Positions 11,995 through 24,259 of a stretch of 64,000 nucleotides of DNA are shown here, piece after piece. The translations under genes and the position numbers were made by a program. The notes beneath the pieces were generated by a model, which saw nothing but the letters and a program-made list of their open reading frames with translations, did no database searches and had not been told where the DNA came from. The stretch's first letter is position 1. Every line of letters begins with the position of its first letter. Source of the DNA: [Phialemoniopsis] sp. UDSM-2020 (taxonomy: Eukaryota; Ascomycota; Sordariomycetes; Thyridiales; Thyridiaceae); NCBI GenBank assembly GCA_018873225.1, contig JAEILZ010000003.1, positions 1,240,001-1,304,000 of the forward strand, read 5' to 3'.

Positions 11995-13816
11995 ATGTTG
12001 ATGAAGCACGCTTTGGCCGCCCTCATGGGTCTGGCTGCCATCTCCGAGGCATCCGCCATACACCGCTCACCCTCCAGCTCGCGAGTGATGCGCCGGCAAA
12101 ACTTTGGCAAGGGCAAGGGTGGCGGAAACAACAACAACAATAACAACAATGGTGGAAACAACAATGCGGGTGGCAACAATGGCGGTAACAACAACGCTGG
12201 CGGCGGCGGCAATGGAGCCACCGAGACTTGCCTCGCTGCCAACGCCCTGCAGACTGCTAGTGCCGCTACTGGACAGGCCGGTGGTGAAGTGGCTGATGGC
12301 CAGGTCAACTCTGCGACGTAAGTGCTTTCACCGCCCAGTGCGAACTCTCGATGGCAGCTAAACTTGGGACTCTACAGCGATGCCGCCAACTTCATCAACT
12401 TCTGCTCCGGTGAGACCCTGACCAACGGTGCTCAGATCACCTCGGGCTCTTGCAACGGTATCCGTAAGTACATTGCTCCTAGCGGAGCCCATAGATGGTA
12501 CTGACACAACGACAGCTATGGGCAAGATCCCCGCCCAAAACAAGATGGTCTCGACCGTCATCACCAGCCCCAAGCTCCTGGACAACATAGCCGCCAACAC
12601 GGACTTTGATGTGACTCTCAAGGTCGACAACATGCAGCTGGGCTCGTTCACCAACGCCCAGAACACCTACTACTCGGCTCCCCAGGACCTGAGCGGCCAG
12701 GGCACCGTCATTGGCCACACTCACATCACTATCCAGGACACCGGCGCCGGTTTCGACTTCACCCAGCCCCTTGATGCCTCCAAGTTCGTCTTCTTCAAGG
12801 GTGTCAACGATGCCGGTGATGGCAATGGTGGTCTCAAGGCCACCGTCGATGGCGGTCTCCCTGCTGGTAACTACCGTGTCTGCACCATGAGCGGTGCTTC
12901 CAACCACCAGCCTGTCCTCATGCCTGTCGCCCAGCGCGGTTGCCAGGAGGACTGCCGCTACTTCACTGTCGGCGGTGCTGGAGGCAATGCCGGCGGTAAC
13001 AACAACGCTGGTGGCAACGCGGGCGGTAACGCCGGTGGAAACGCTGGCAACAACGGCGGCAAGAACAACGCCGGCGGCAACAACGGCGGCGCTGCCAACG
13101 GCGGAGCCAACGCTGGCGGTAACGCTGGAGGCAACGCCGGTAACAACGGTGGTGCTGCCGACAATGGAGCCAACGCCGGCGGCAATGCTGGCGGTAACGC
13201 TGGCGGCAATGCTGGCAACGCCGGAGGCAACGGCAAGGGAAAGGGTAACAACGGAGCGGCAACCTCTTCTGCAGCCGACGCCACTCAGACTGACGCAGGC
13301 AATGCAGGTGGTAACGCCGGTGGCAACGCAGGTAACGCTGGCGGCAACGCAGGCAATGCCGGTGGCAACGGTGGCAATGGCAAGGGCAAGGGCAACGGTA
13401 ATGGTGCAACCACATCTGCTGCGACTCCAACAACGTCTGCTAATGCCGGTAAGGATTCGGAAAAGGGGGCTTCGGCCGCCCCAACTAGTGCTGCTGCCGC
13501 AGCCACCTCCGCAGCCGCGAACCCGGGCAAGGGAAAGGGCAAGGGTAACGGCGGTGCCGGCGCTGACGCTGGCGCCGGCGCTGCTGGTGCCCTCGGTGGC
13601 GTCGCGGCCCCGGCGGTCGAGGACTCCGGGGACGCCGCCCGCCCCTTCAGCGTCAACGGCAACACGTTCGTGAACAAGGGCGCCGCTGTACAGCGCGCCT
13701 GCGCCATCCAGAACAACGCCTGTGCTGATGCCGTCAACGGCGGCAAGATGCAGGGCGTCACTGTCACGCAGTGCAACGAGCAAGAGGCGGCCTGCAGGGC
13801 AGCCGGCGGCGCATGA
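11995..13816 (+). CDS. secreted Gly/Asn/Ala-repeat protein (fungal family often mislabelled ribosomal protein S17)
   Basis: Three exons (11995-12317, 12378-12463, 12516-13816) encode 569 residues. A signal peptide covers about residues 1-21, and a putative dibasic processing site (RVMRRQ) follows. The first low-complexity block (GKGKGGG, N-runs, GGNNNAGG) precedes a globular domain with the conserved PAQNKMVSTVI, VDNMQLGSF and VIGHTHITIQD motifs. Then comes a long (GGNAGGN)n tract, and finally a Cys-containing module near NGNTFVNKGAAVQRAC. I recognise the globular and C-terminal modules from uncharacterised extracellular proteins of filamentous ascomycetes; annotation as ribosomal S17 in some genomes appears to be an error. 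Four cysteines in the last 60 residues probably form two disulfides. A cell-wall or biofilm-matrix role is inferred from the secretion signal and flexible repeats. No GPI signal is seen. The family assignment rests on memory, not on a search. Confidence 0.85.
12970..13410 (+). repeat. degenerate coding repeat of Gly-Gly-Asn-Ala units
   Basis: The tract encodes repeated G-G-N-A / A-G-N-N blocks with codons varying as GGC, GGT, GGA and AAC, AAT, GCT, GCC, GCA. The repeat is therefore clearer in protein than in DNA. Lys-Gly interruptions (KGKGNG) recur at about 13235 and 13385. Array length is likely variable between strains. Confidence 0.85.
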
Positions 13817-16800
13817 GCTTGAGCTACACATGTCGGGTGCGAGACGGGCGAAGCTGGATACCCTCTTGACGCAAGAAAAGAGTGCTTCGTCCTGTCTCGC
13901 TCCCGGTTGATCCCGCATCACTGTGTCAGACCAAGCACGTGTGTTTAATGGTTGGCCTTTTCGTTGTACATCATCTAATTTTCCTATCTCGTTGTTGTTC
14001 AGGCCGTTTTTGTGTAATGTTGTTGAAGGGCGCGCGGGTTGGCGGGACCCCGGCCTCGACACTGCTTCTCGGGATGCAGAGAGATTCCTCGTCTCCTCAA
14101 GATTTTCTGTCCTCTTTTATTTACGATTACTTTTTTGCTATGTGGAAAAAACTACTTGGTTTGGTGGTCATTGGGGAAATACCAACTTTTCTTGCATAGC
14201 TAGAAGGGGAGGGGAGAACGAGGGAGACGCATTCTAGCAATGCTCAATAGAACCCTTTTTCTTGTTTTACACTGACTTCCAACTTGTCTGCAATTACTTG
14301 TGATGAGCTGCTGCCTTTCTGTCTGCAGTCCCAAAAAACGAGAGGAACCCAAGTGATCAACAGAGATGAGCAAAGATGCGAGCCAGTTTCTGCCAAGAAT
14401 AGCTCGTTCCTGCAAGGACAATCTGGATCTGGATCTGCTTCATGCCTCTGATGCCTCAAACAGACCCCTGGAGCTCATCTTAATGCCTCGGAGCTGCCTA
14501 ATTTACCAGGAAAGAACAAAGTGCGGTGGGTGTCTGGCGCCACTGCTACCCTGAGAATAATAAAGGGGGAGGGGGGGCTTAGACCTGTGCTGGAGACCGA
14601 GGCTGAAACGCGCTTGGGCTTCTCTCGCGTTTGCCGCATCTCAAGACTCCAGGACTTGTTTCGTTGCAGGAAGCGCCACCTCAGAGTTGTTATACATGGT
14701 GATGGCAATAATGCTTTCCTGGTCGATGTCTGCTCTTTTCTTTCCCTGGTCACATCTAGACCAGGACGGCTTGTATCCGGAGTGGCCTGGACTGCAAGGA
14801 GGCTTAGGTCCAGATTCTGACGCTCTGTGTTCTGTATGACTTGTAGTAGGGCCTGAAACAGAAAGCTATAATACCCTTTGCCTTTGATTTTCCTCTGGCT
14901 GAGCAGGATGGTAGACTGGCAGTCTTTGATACGGTGTTCCGGTCATCATCCACGGGGACGGCCCTGTAGCAATGCCGCATTGTGTGCAGACCCCGAAGTG
15001 GCTTGCTAACTTGCAGACCAGTGGACCGGGCATATGGAAATGATTCATCAGGACCACTATTCTGGACAAACATCACGGGCGATGTTATCCATACCGGCAT
15101 GACCGGAGTCAGTTATGATGAATGACCATAATTTGTGAACAAAAGCTGATGACGAATACCGAACAATGTGTCGAAGAGGAGCAAACAACGAGAATCATAT
15201 CCCTAGGAGCACTCAATACATGTGGTATCAATGATCAACCTACCTTTGTCTGTGTTATCAACTTCTGTACTCCTCAGAAGGCATACAGACGAGGAAGGCC
15301 AAGGAAGTTAGAAGCCCTTGAGGTCATGACCAGACTGTTCAGCTGTTACTCTTGAGAGACAATGGTTGAGAAACGAGACAAGAAGAACAGAAGATGTGGT
15401 TATGGTCTGCAAGACCGATTGACATCCAAAAACAATGGCTTAGCTAGACAAATGTTGACGTATCCTCACACCAAAAATGTCCCGTTGTGTACATCCTGTC
15501 TCCTTTGTCTGCGCAGCGATGGTCCTTCGACTTTCTCAAGTGATTGAATGGCACTTGTAGGCAAAATAGCATCTCGAAGAGGCCGTGACACAGACTTGAG
15601 CAATGCCTAGCAATACGTACTCGATACTTGGCTGCGAGGCCGGAAGCTTTACATAGCAAGACCTCACGTCTGCATTGCCTGGTATTGAGTCGTTGTACTC
15701 GAGCCAAACTTATGTCCAACTGCAGCTTAGGCAGATCTCAAGTGTTACTCTCTTCATATTCTTGACCAGATCGGGTACAGCTGCCTCGTGGCATATACAA
15801 GCATATCCATTCCTAGATCTGGGCCGACCGAGTACCAAGCTAAGGCGAAGGCCAAGACCTGCACATTTCCACTACGCTGCGCGCCGCCCCATGCTCGGTC
15901 TTCAATGTCCGGCGTCATCTACATTGTCATTTCCTGTATTTAATAATGCATATGCTACCCAGACTTACACAACTACACTGAGCTTATACTACCAAAAGGT
16001 TAATGTTTAAAATTGCTATTCTGCTTGCCAGGCTGAATACGAGAGACAGAGCTGAGAAAGCCCCGGAGCCGGGCCGGAAGAGCTTATCCAGCCTCGCTCC
16101 ACCTCTTCCGGTCGATCCCCGCACCCTTACCCCAGCTTCCACCCCGGATCTGGGCACCTTCAGCGAAGCTTGGCCCTGGGCAAGCAGCGCCATAACCAAA
16201 AGCCGTCTCGTAATTTTAAGCGATCTCCTCCTCTTCTGAATCAGGACAACCTCTACCGCTGGGCTAGGCTTACTCGCGTAGCCCCGGCTTCTACGGGACC
16301 CTTACCTCTTAGTCTTTGGGGGAATGTTGACGACAACCTTGTAGATCGCGGCCAACACGCAGCTTATTTCCACGGCCAACCTCTCCCGGAGTGAGGAGCC
16401 GCTTTCCCACATTTTACCTGATGGTAGTTGGCATGGGACCCCCTTTTTGCAGCTGAACTAGAGGGGATCGGGGTCTCGAGTCTCACCGGTCCTTGCGGAG
16501 AGGGAAGTGTTGTTCCATGCGGCATGCCTGTCCCCAATATTTGAATTGTAAGCAGTAGAAACAGCGCGTGAGAGTTGCATCTGTTCCAGTGCTTGGGTTA
16601 CCTTTCGGCAGTCGTGCATGGTCCCCGCAGATTGAGCCGGACGATCTCCCCTTTCTGCAACCACAGACATTTAAGAACCCTTTCCCTACCCCCAGTCCCT
16701 TCACACGTGGCTCTGAAGCTGTTGTGTTCCTGAAGTTGTCCCTGATCGGCATTCTTCAATCATACCGTACCTTCCACCCCAAGACACTACACCGACGACA

Positions 16801-16820
16801 CACCCAAGAGCTTAGCCACA
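13817..16820. other. 3-kb gene-poor spacer
   Basis: This stretch contains the 3' flank of the repeat-protein gene and the promoter of the MFS gene. Between about 15980 and 16400 both strands stay open for 70-80 codons and the sequence is more GC-rich than its surroundings. That could be a degraded mobile-element fragment, but no transposase, reverse transcriptase or terminal repeat was recognised. Confidence 0.4.
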
Positions 16821-19093
16821 ATGTCTGCGGCAGACGACCGATCCATCACCGAGACAAAGGTGGCGGGCGCCGAGCACGTCGACCGCGATGTCGCCAAGGT
16901 CGTGCACGCCGACGGCACCATCGACTATATCGATGCCAAGGCCGTCGGTGGTGACCTGGAGGAGATGCCCCTGGGTTACTTTATGAGTGTGCAGTTTATC
17001 GGCACGCTGACGGTAAGTCTCGACAACTCGATGAGTCAGTCTTGTGGACATCTCACAAACAATAACTGACTGGTGTGATAGGCTCAATGCCTGGCCAGTA
17101 TCTGTGCCTACCTCGGATGGGTTCTGCCTGCCAACACTCTGTAAGCAGGCGCCTCCCCCTTGCCTTGTGATTAAATTACGCGACGATGACTGACCCCGAT
17201 TCTTTTCGCGTATCACAGCTCCCTGATCAACGCCGACCTTGGCAATTCGCCCGACATCAACTGGGTCGGCACGGTCTGGACGCTGGGCAGCTGCATCGGC
17301 TTCCTGCTCGTGGGCCGCCTGTCCGACCTCTTCGGCCGCAAGTGGATGGTCATGGCGACGACGGGGCTCGGCCTCGTGGGCTGCATCATCGGCGGCTGCG
17401 CCAAGAACATCGAGATGCTCATCGTCGCCAACCTCTTCAACGGCCTCGCCGCCGCCGGCCAGCTGTCGTTCGGCATCGTCATGGGCGAGCTCGTGCCCAA
17501 CAAGTTCAGGGGCCCCGTCGTCACCCTCATCTTCCTGTCCTCTTTACCCTTCGCCGTCTTCGGCCCCGTCATCGCGCGCTCCCTCTACAACAACACGTCG
17601 AGCCGCTGGCGCTGGAGCTACTACCTCGGCATCATCTTCAGCGTCCTGACGCTCGCGCTCTACCAGTTCCTGTACCACCCGCCCTCGTACGAGCAGCTGC
17701 ACGTCGCGGGCAAGTCCAAGTGGCAGGCGGTCAAGGAGATTGACTTTATGGGCATCTTCCTCTTCGTCGCGGGCTGCGTGCTCTTCCTCGTCGGCCTGTC
17801 GTGGGGCGGCACCTCGTACCCCTGGACCAGCGCGGCGACGCTCTGCACGCTGCTCATCGGCCTGGCGACCCTGGCGGCTTTTGTCATTTGGGGTGAGTGC
17901 TCCATTCCTGTTCCCGGTCGTCTGTGCCAAAGTATGTTTTGCTGACTTGCACATTTGTGTGTCAAAATAGAGGGCTACTTCTGCAAGGTGCAGCCGCTCA
18001 TGCCTCTGCGTCTCTTCAAGAACAAGGGCTATGTTGGCATTGTCCTGATCGCGGTATGTAGAGATCTCACCTGCAAGGATTCTGCATCCTCGATGCTGAC
18101 CGAGTTTCATCCCAGGTTGTCGGTGCCATGGTATACTACAGCGTAAGTTTTGGCTATCTCTAGCAACCTGAGTCAATTTGACTGACCCGAGTTTCACCAG
18201 ATGACAATATTGTGGCCCACCCTGATCGGCACCTTGTACACCACCGATGTCATGGAGATTGGCTGGCAGAGCTCGGTCGTCGGCGGCGGCATCCTACTGG
18301 GTCAGGTGATGGGCGGTCTCGCCATCACATACGTCCCCAAGGTCAAGCTGCAGACCATTGCCGCCTCCGTCATGGCCATGGCCTTCATCACGCCCCTGGC
18401 CGCCATCACGCCTGCGACTCACTCCATGACGATTGCTCTCGGCACCTTGGGTTTGATCGGTACGTTGCCTCACAAAGACATGTCTTCGTCCAGATATCAG
18501 TCCACATGATAGCTAGCTAACCCCTTTTCCGCACCGCAGCCATCGGCTTCGTCGACAACATCTCCTTCCCAGGAGTCACCCTCGTCTGGGAGGCCCAGGA
18601 CATCGGTCTGGCGACCGGCGTCATGGGCTCGCTGCGCGCCCTCGGCGGCGCCGTCGCGCAGGCCATGTACGTCAACGTGCTCAACAACAAGCTCGGCGAG
18701 AACATCCCCGCCTACGTCGCGCCCGCCGCCACGTCCGCGGGCCTGCCCGAGTCGTCGCTCAAGGCGCTCTTCGCGGGCATCACGGCCGGCGACTTCTCGC
18801 AGGTCCCCGGGGCCACGCCCCAGGTGCTCGCGGCCGTGGGGACCAGCCTCAAGACGGCGTACCAGGAGAGCTTCAAGATTGTGTTCTTCTGCACGATCCC
18901 GTTTTCGGTGATCCTCATCGCGGCGTCGTTCATCGTGCCCAACATGGAGAAGTTCTTGCATCTCAACGTGGCCAAGAGGCTGCAGGGCCACGTGGGGCAG
19001 GAGGCGGCGCCCGGTGCTGGTGCTGCTGTGCCGATGGAGCCCGTCAAGGGCGAGAGGAGGCAGGAGCAGGCTCCGGCAACGGAGGAGGTCTAA
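16821..19093 (+). CDS. MFS exporter, TRI12 / fungal toxin-siderophore efflux type
   Basis: Seven exons (16821-17012, 17082-17140, 17219-17892, 17971-18053, 18116-18142, 18201-18459, 18540-19093) encode 615 residues with consistent phases. Exon 5 is only 27 bases. Features match the fungal trichothecene-efflux (TRI12-like) branch of the major facilitator superfamily, with about 14 predicted membrane helices. The MFS motif A loop is GRLSDLFGRKWM, and the conserved segments INWVGTVWTLGSCIGFL, GLAAAGQLS and SRWRWSYYLG follow. The N-terminal 45 residues and C-terminal 40 residues (acidic/basic, proline-poor) are cytosolic. Members export trichothecenes, other metabolites or xenobiotics at the plasma membrane, and some related proteins carry siderophores. 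No biosynthetic gene cluster lies beside it, so the cargo cannot be told. Confidence 0.92.
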
Positions 19094-21650
19094 GGAGTGT
19101 CAACGGGTATTGTATGTGATAATGATCAGGCGACATGGGATGATTTGACATGGGTGACAGCCCGGGAGGAAGTTTGGTAGAGAGGAGTCAGCAAGAGTTA
19201 AGACCGAGACTGTTGGGAAGGAAAGATCCGTAATAGAAAATCTTCTTTCCACTTTGGATCTTGACATATTGACAAGGGAAAGACCTTTCGGTTCGTTCCA
19301 TCAAGCATATGATACTTAGTGCACATGCAAAATGGCTATAGATACAAAGAAACATGTTCTTTCTAGGTCGTATTAGTCGGTCGCTAGAAGATTCTGCTGC
19401 ATGTTCTAGAGAACCGTTGAGTGTTTGGCAATGGTTCTAGGCGCGAAGCCTCGCGGGCGACTAACGGTCATGCCATGGTCACACAAAGAATCCGCGAAAG
19501 GCGACATGAAGAAATTTGGTACCTAGCCCTGCGCAGATTGCTCTGTGTTACACAAGCCAAATCTGGTATGTAGCACGGATGTCTTGGCGCGTCGCTTTAG
19601 GATTCGACAATGCACACGGGCATGGTTCAGCGGTGCCGCGAATAGAACCATCGAATGGGATTGCTATCCCTGTGGGACCATGTCCGAAACATTGCAACGA
19701 GCACAGCAGAGTGGCTGAGAGAGCCCAGCTCACGCTTCATGGTCGATCATTGACCGTGCTTTGCCGACCGGCCGGGGGCAAGCTCACGGCGGCCGAGTAT
19801 GCCCAGCTGCACGAAGCTAGTCTTTTTGTCTTTTTAGACGGACATCACAAAAGGGTATCGATGATGGTCATTCCGCTCGAAGAGGCCAAGAAGAGCGGAG
19901 CTGGAGGGTCCAGGCGGAGTCCGTAATTATAGTTGCCAAGACTCGCTGTGCCTCGCTCTTCCCCAGTGTGCTCCAGCGATGAGCGGAGAATCAATGGCAA
20001 AGACGGCAAAGTCTCCTGCACAACAGTTGAAACATGTCTGGGTGCTCGCTCTTCGAGGGCTAATTGAAGAAAACAAGCTTCCGAGGAGCTGACGTGGTGA
20101 TTGTAGGAATATGCATGCCTTTGTTTGCGTGAGCCTCGGCCACGGTTTACGTGATTTGATCATGAGCGAGCAACGGCTGAGCCGAAGTAATGGGAAGACC
20201 CTAACGGGGACGAATCGAAAGTCAAAACGCCACTGTTCCAATACAGCGTGCGCAACGGCGGCGGGAAGGGCGAAAGCGTGCAAAGTCTCAGCGCAGGACC
20301 TAGTGCGAGCCAGGAGCGAGCTATTTTGGGCCGTGGAATGGCAAGATGACGCTCCGAATGCCGCCAATCGCATGGTCTAGTGGACGTTTTTGGGTGGATT
20401 CATCTATCTGGTCTGCCTAACCCGTCTGTTTCCTTACAGCATGTAGGTATGGTTTGCATGTTTTAGAAGGATGCAAAGCTGGTCGCGATATCGTCTAATG
20501 ATGTCTGTTCTGGACGTTCGCTCCGACGCCGCAGGTTGACTCCTGTTCCATCTACGGAGGACGAACGTACAAGTCCATGAACCCGGATGTGAGCCCATTT
20601 AGACAGGGCCAAGCTTCAAGACAGCGGTAAAGGATCATTTGCCTGAGGGCTGTCATGCCATGGGTCCCATTTTCAGCATGCCGTGCTTACTGTGGGATCC
20701 ATGGATAGAATACCTAGGCAGCCAGGTGGTAATGGATTATCCTTACTCGATAGCCAACAATGCCTGGGAGGCAAAAGCAGTTGTCGAGCTTTAACTTTCA
20801 AGGTTAAATAATTAGGTCCTGGCTTTTGATCGGCGCTCTGTCTTATTGGCCGGCCGGCGCCTTAGCCACCTCTCCAGGGCTGCTGGCGCTGTTCTCGCGT
20901 CTTGTCCTTGGGTCATCGGACCCGGGGGACACGGGGGGGCTGTGCAGAGGAAGAGGCAGAGAGGGACTCAGCTCGACTTGCCTAGCACCCTAGCGCGCCA
21001 TGGCCTCGGCGTGACTGGGCTGTGTCCGCTTCGGGTGCCACAATTGGCACCCACAACGTCACTACCCATGCCCGGACCCCGGCCAAGTAACAGAAACTGT
21101 CGTGCAGAGCCGCCCAACGGCGTGCCGCATTGAGTGCTGGTCTTGCCTGCACTGATGACTGGATTTCTTGGCCTTGGGCCACTCATCACTCCGGCTTACC
21201 GACCAGCTTTGACGAGAGAGGAAACTAGGCTGATGCTAGGGCCAGAGCCAAGCCTAACTAAATATGAGGATTATATCCTTTATTTTAAAAAGGACGTGAG
21301 GTCATCTCCTTTGTCGACCCTCTGATCGTGAAAAGGTGTTCCCGTCTTCTTTTCCTCCATTCTTGTGCATTTACTGTGCTGCTTCTTGTTTCTACACTGC
21401 TAGAAACGTAAGCCCAGCCCGCGCCAAGGTGTGCCGACCTAACCTGCGACAGAGGCCTGTTTACAGATCCCCTTTTGGATCTTGACCCTCATCTTTCACC
21501 CTTTTACCCGTCGTTTTCTCAGCGGGCGGCACGGTTGAAAGAATCAGAGATCTAGTGTCGAGCATTCTGCGCGGCACCTGTTGCGTCGATCTCGTCTTTT
21601 CAACCACCACACAACGTAGCGCAAGCCATTGCGCTTCGAAACCTGTAGCC
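19094..21650. other. 2.6-kb gene-poor spacer
   Basis: No gene is supported. Overlapping frames at 19516-19926 (+) and 19927-20373 (-) have no domains, signal peptides or splice structure. The last 400 bases, including an A/T-rich patch around 21265-21290 and a CT-rich leader, probably form the promoter of the aspartic protease gene. Confidence 0.45.
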
Positions 21651-23128
21651 ATGGCTTCCAGGTTACTCTTCCTCTCCTCCCTGATTGCTGCCTGCAGCGC
21701 AGCTTCAGTACAGGCGCCGCGAGATGCCTCAGCACCAGGTCTTTTGTCGCTACCCATCGAGCACCGGCAGCTCGAGCGACCGCTCATCGCTAAGCGCCAG
21801 GCCGACACTAACGTGCCGCTACTCAACTACACCTCAGTCAACTACATGATTGCGCGTAAGTCGGCTGCGCTGTCCCTACTCAAATCGCGCTGCAATATGC
21901 TTTGTTGCTGACATTTCCCGCCCTGTTTTTTTAGTGAGTCTAGGTTCGTCGGGTCAAAAAGTCAAGGTCACGATCGATACCGGTTCCGACGAGCTGTGGG
22001 TTTCGCCCGACTGCCAGGACACCAGCTTGAGCTCTCTGCAGGAGAGGCTATGCATCAGCAACGGCCAGTACAACCCGGCTAGCTCTACGAGCGCGGAGGA
22101 CCTGGGCACCTCTGGCAAAATTCCCTACGGCAAGGGCAGCGTCAACTTTGACTACTACAGCGACACCATCGCCCTGCCCGATAGCAGTAAGTTTTGCATT
22201 TCCACCCCCGTAGCGGGAGCAATGAGACCGTTTTGCTGACTTGAAACTCTGTGCAGCCATCAACCTGAAGAACGTCACCTTCGGCGTTGCCACGTCCAGC
22301 GAGGACATCTACTCGGGTATCCTGGGTCTGTCGTATGGCAACAAGGTCAACCTCAAGTACAACAACTTTGTCGACGAGCTCGTCGCGCAAAACGTGACGG
22401 CCACCAAGGCCTTCACCATCGCCCTCGGCTCCTCGGCCGCCAACAACGGCGGCATCCTCATCTTTGGCGGCGCCGACACCAAGAAGTGGACGGGGCCGCT
22501 CGCCAGGCTGCCCATCCTGCCTCCCCAGAACCGCGAGCGCATCGCCCGCTACTGGGTGCAGATGGACTCGGTCGGCATGACCCTCGGCGGCAACTCCAAG
22601 GGCTATTCGGGCGGCAACATGCCCGTCGTGCTCGACTCGGGCTCCTCGCTGTCCTACCTGCCCTCGTCCATCGTCTCCGGCATCGCCACCGACCTCAAGG
22701 CCAAATACGACCGCTCCCTCGGCTTCTACTTTGTCGACTGCAAGCTCACGAGCTCCAAGGACACGGTCGACTTCACCTTCTCCGGCTTCAAGCTCGCCGT
22801 CTCCCTCAAGGAGTTCATCTGGGATCTTGGTGATGGCCAGAACTGCGTCATCGGCGCCCAGGCCGTCACCTCGGACACGGGCATCACGGCCCTGCTCGGC
22901 GACTCGTTCATGCGCAGCGCCTACACCATCTTTGACCAGACCTCGGGCGCTGTCTACATGGGCCAGTACCAGAACTGCGGCCAGAATGAGGTCGTCATCG
23001 ACGCCAACGGGCCCGGCAACCTGACGGGCGAGTGCAAGGCCGACAACAAGAATGCCGGCGCCCGCCTCGGCGGCTCCGGCGTCGCTGTTGCTGCTGGCCT
23101 CGTCATGGCCTTCATGAGCCTGTTGTAA
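21651..23128 (+). CDS. GPI-anchored pepsin-like aspartic protease (yapsin-like)
   Basis: Three exons (21651-21855, 21935-22186, 22257-23128) give 442 residues. A signal peptide (about residues 1-19) and a propeptide ending at a Lys-Arg site (IAKRQ, about residue 50) precede the pepsin fold. The two catalytic aspartates are Asp83 in TIDTGSDELW and Asp279 in VVLDSGSSLSYL; the first motif is built next to the first splice. Conserved YGKGS (the flap region) and ILGLSYG are also present, and the cysteines in the C-lobe fit the family. The end is a Gly/Ala/Ser-rich ω-site region followed by a short hydrophobic tail, typical of GPI attachment. Yapsins sit at the plasma membrane or wall and process wall and secreted proteins, often at basic residues. 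Role by homology is firm; GPI anchoring is inferred. Confidence 0.94.
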
Positions 23129-24011
23129 GAGGATCACACAAAATACACGGGTTGGGAAGTGATTAGAGATACGGGGTTTGACGACTGTTCGTTTCGGTCC
23201 GCACATAAACACAGCGAGATACGTTATTTCTTTCTCGGGTCTGGATATACAAACAGGCGATTCTACTTGTCTAGAAAGCTTGGACGTCTTGTTTATATGG
23301 AAACGGGAGGATATAGACGATGTACATGACGGGATATTAGGCTCGGTCTGATTTGGGGAGTGCACTGCATCTTGATTTTTGACGTATATATACCACATGA
23401 TATCCTACCTGAAAGACATTGGTTCCCAGAGAGCACTTCTGATATCTCTTTTCTTACCCAATCTGGTGTGACTACTGTACCCTGTTTGTACATGACACCA
23501 GGCTGTCCGATTGGACCAGCAAGTCATCTTCATGTGTATGCATTGGGATAATCTCGATATAACCGAGCAAACGGACCTTCGCGTATGGGGGAACAAAATG
23601 TTGCCCCTTCCTATGTGTCCAATAATTCAGGCCAGAGATATACGTCTACAGCTTGATCAAGGGCGGATCACACAACGATTGATGCGCCTGGACTCTTACA
23701 GGACCGGTAACAGAGCCGACTACATCACGCTCATGAGTTCCCACGATACAGCTATTCCCGTCTCCAAGGGCAATAAAATGCCGAAAAGAATGCAATGGTA
23801 TTTGCACATCAGCCAAGTGATGTCCTTTATCAAAAATATGTATAGATATAACAAGCCACGAGCCCATGCTCGTGCCCTCCTCGGAACTCCTGGGGCTAGC
23901 CCATTCCCAGCCTCGCGGGTATTACCACCTCTCTCCTTTCTATATTGACTTGCCTCGCAGCATCTGGCTCTCAGTCCTCGTCGACCCTTCACACCTCCTT
24001 CCATCCACGTA
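23129..24011. other. intergenic between convergent genes
   Basis: This is the 3' flank shared by the aspartic protease gene (+) and the small secreted protein gene (-). Frames of up to 145 codons on both strands are not supported by any domain. Nothing else is seen. Confidence 0.5.
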
Positions 24012-24259
24012 TCATGCCGGTGCTACGCCGGGACGGAGAGGCCTGTAGAAGCGTTAGTATATCCTGCCTGGGATACCATGCGAGTATTGAGTTATTCGAC
24101 ATACGCGCAGCCCTGAGGTGTAGTGACGCCGAAGAAGCAATCGTCCGACGCCTTCTGGACGACCTGATCTGCGAATACGGGCGTGATGACGACGCCTGCG
24201 CTGGCGATCGATGCATAGCATAGGGCCGCGAGGGCGGTGAAAAGCGCCGAGGTCCTCAT
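24012..24259 (-). CDS. small secreted protein, 61 residues
   Basis: This gene is too short for a usual frame threshold and is split. Exon 1 is 24259-24105 and exon 2 is 24042-24012. The 62-base intron has a GTATGT donor, a perfect TACTAAC branch point and a CTACAG acceptor. The protein starts with a textbook signal peptide (MRTSALFTALAALCYASIASA) followed by a 40-residue mature part with two cysteines, in ASDDCFFG and PQGCAPLRPG, which could form one disulfide. The strong intron signals and signal peptide are direct evidence; without the intron the frame stops a few codons after the donor. No family is recognised. Small secreted proteins of this kind in fungi are often effectors, antimicrobial peptides or wall components, but that is not shown here. 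Confidence 0.72.

Noticed and set aside
12479..14062. 527-codon minus-strand frame opposite the Gly/Asn repeat gene
   Set aside because: It is the antisense shadow of a GC-rich repeat. The plus strand has a signal peptide, introns and conserved motifs.
15984..16394. Possible degraded mobile-element fragment
   Set aside because: Both strands are open and composition shifts, but no transposase, reverse transcriptase or terminal repeat was found.
22142..23398. 418-codon minus-strand frame opposite the aspartic protease gene
   Set aside because: Antisense shadow caused by strong third-position GC bias; no domain.
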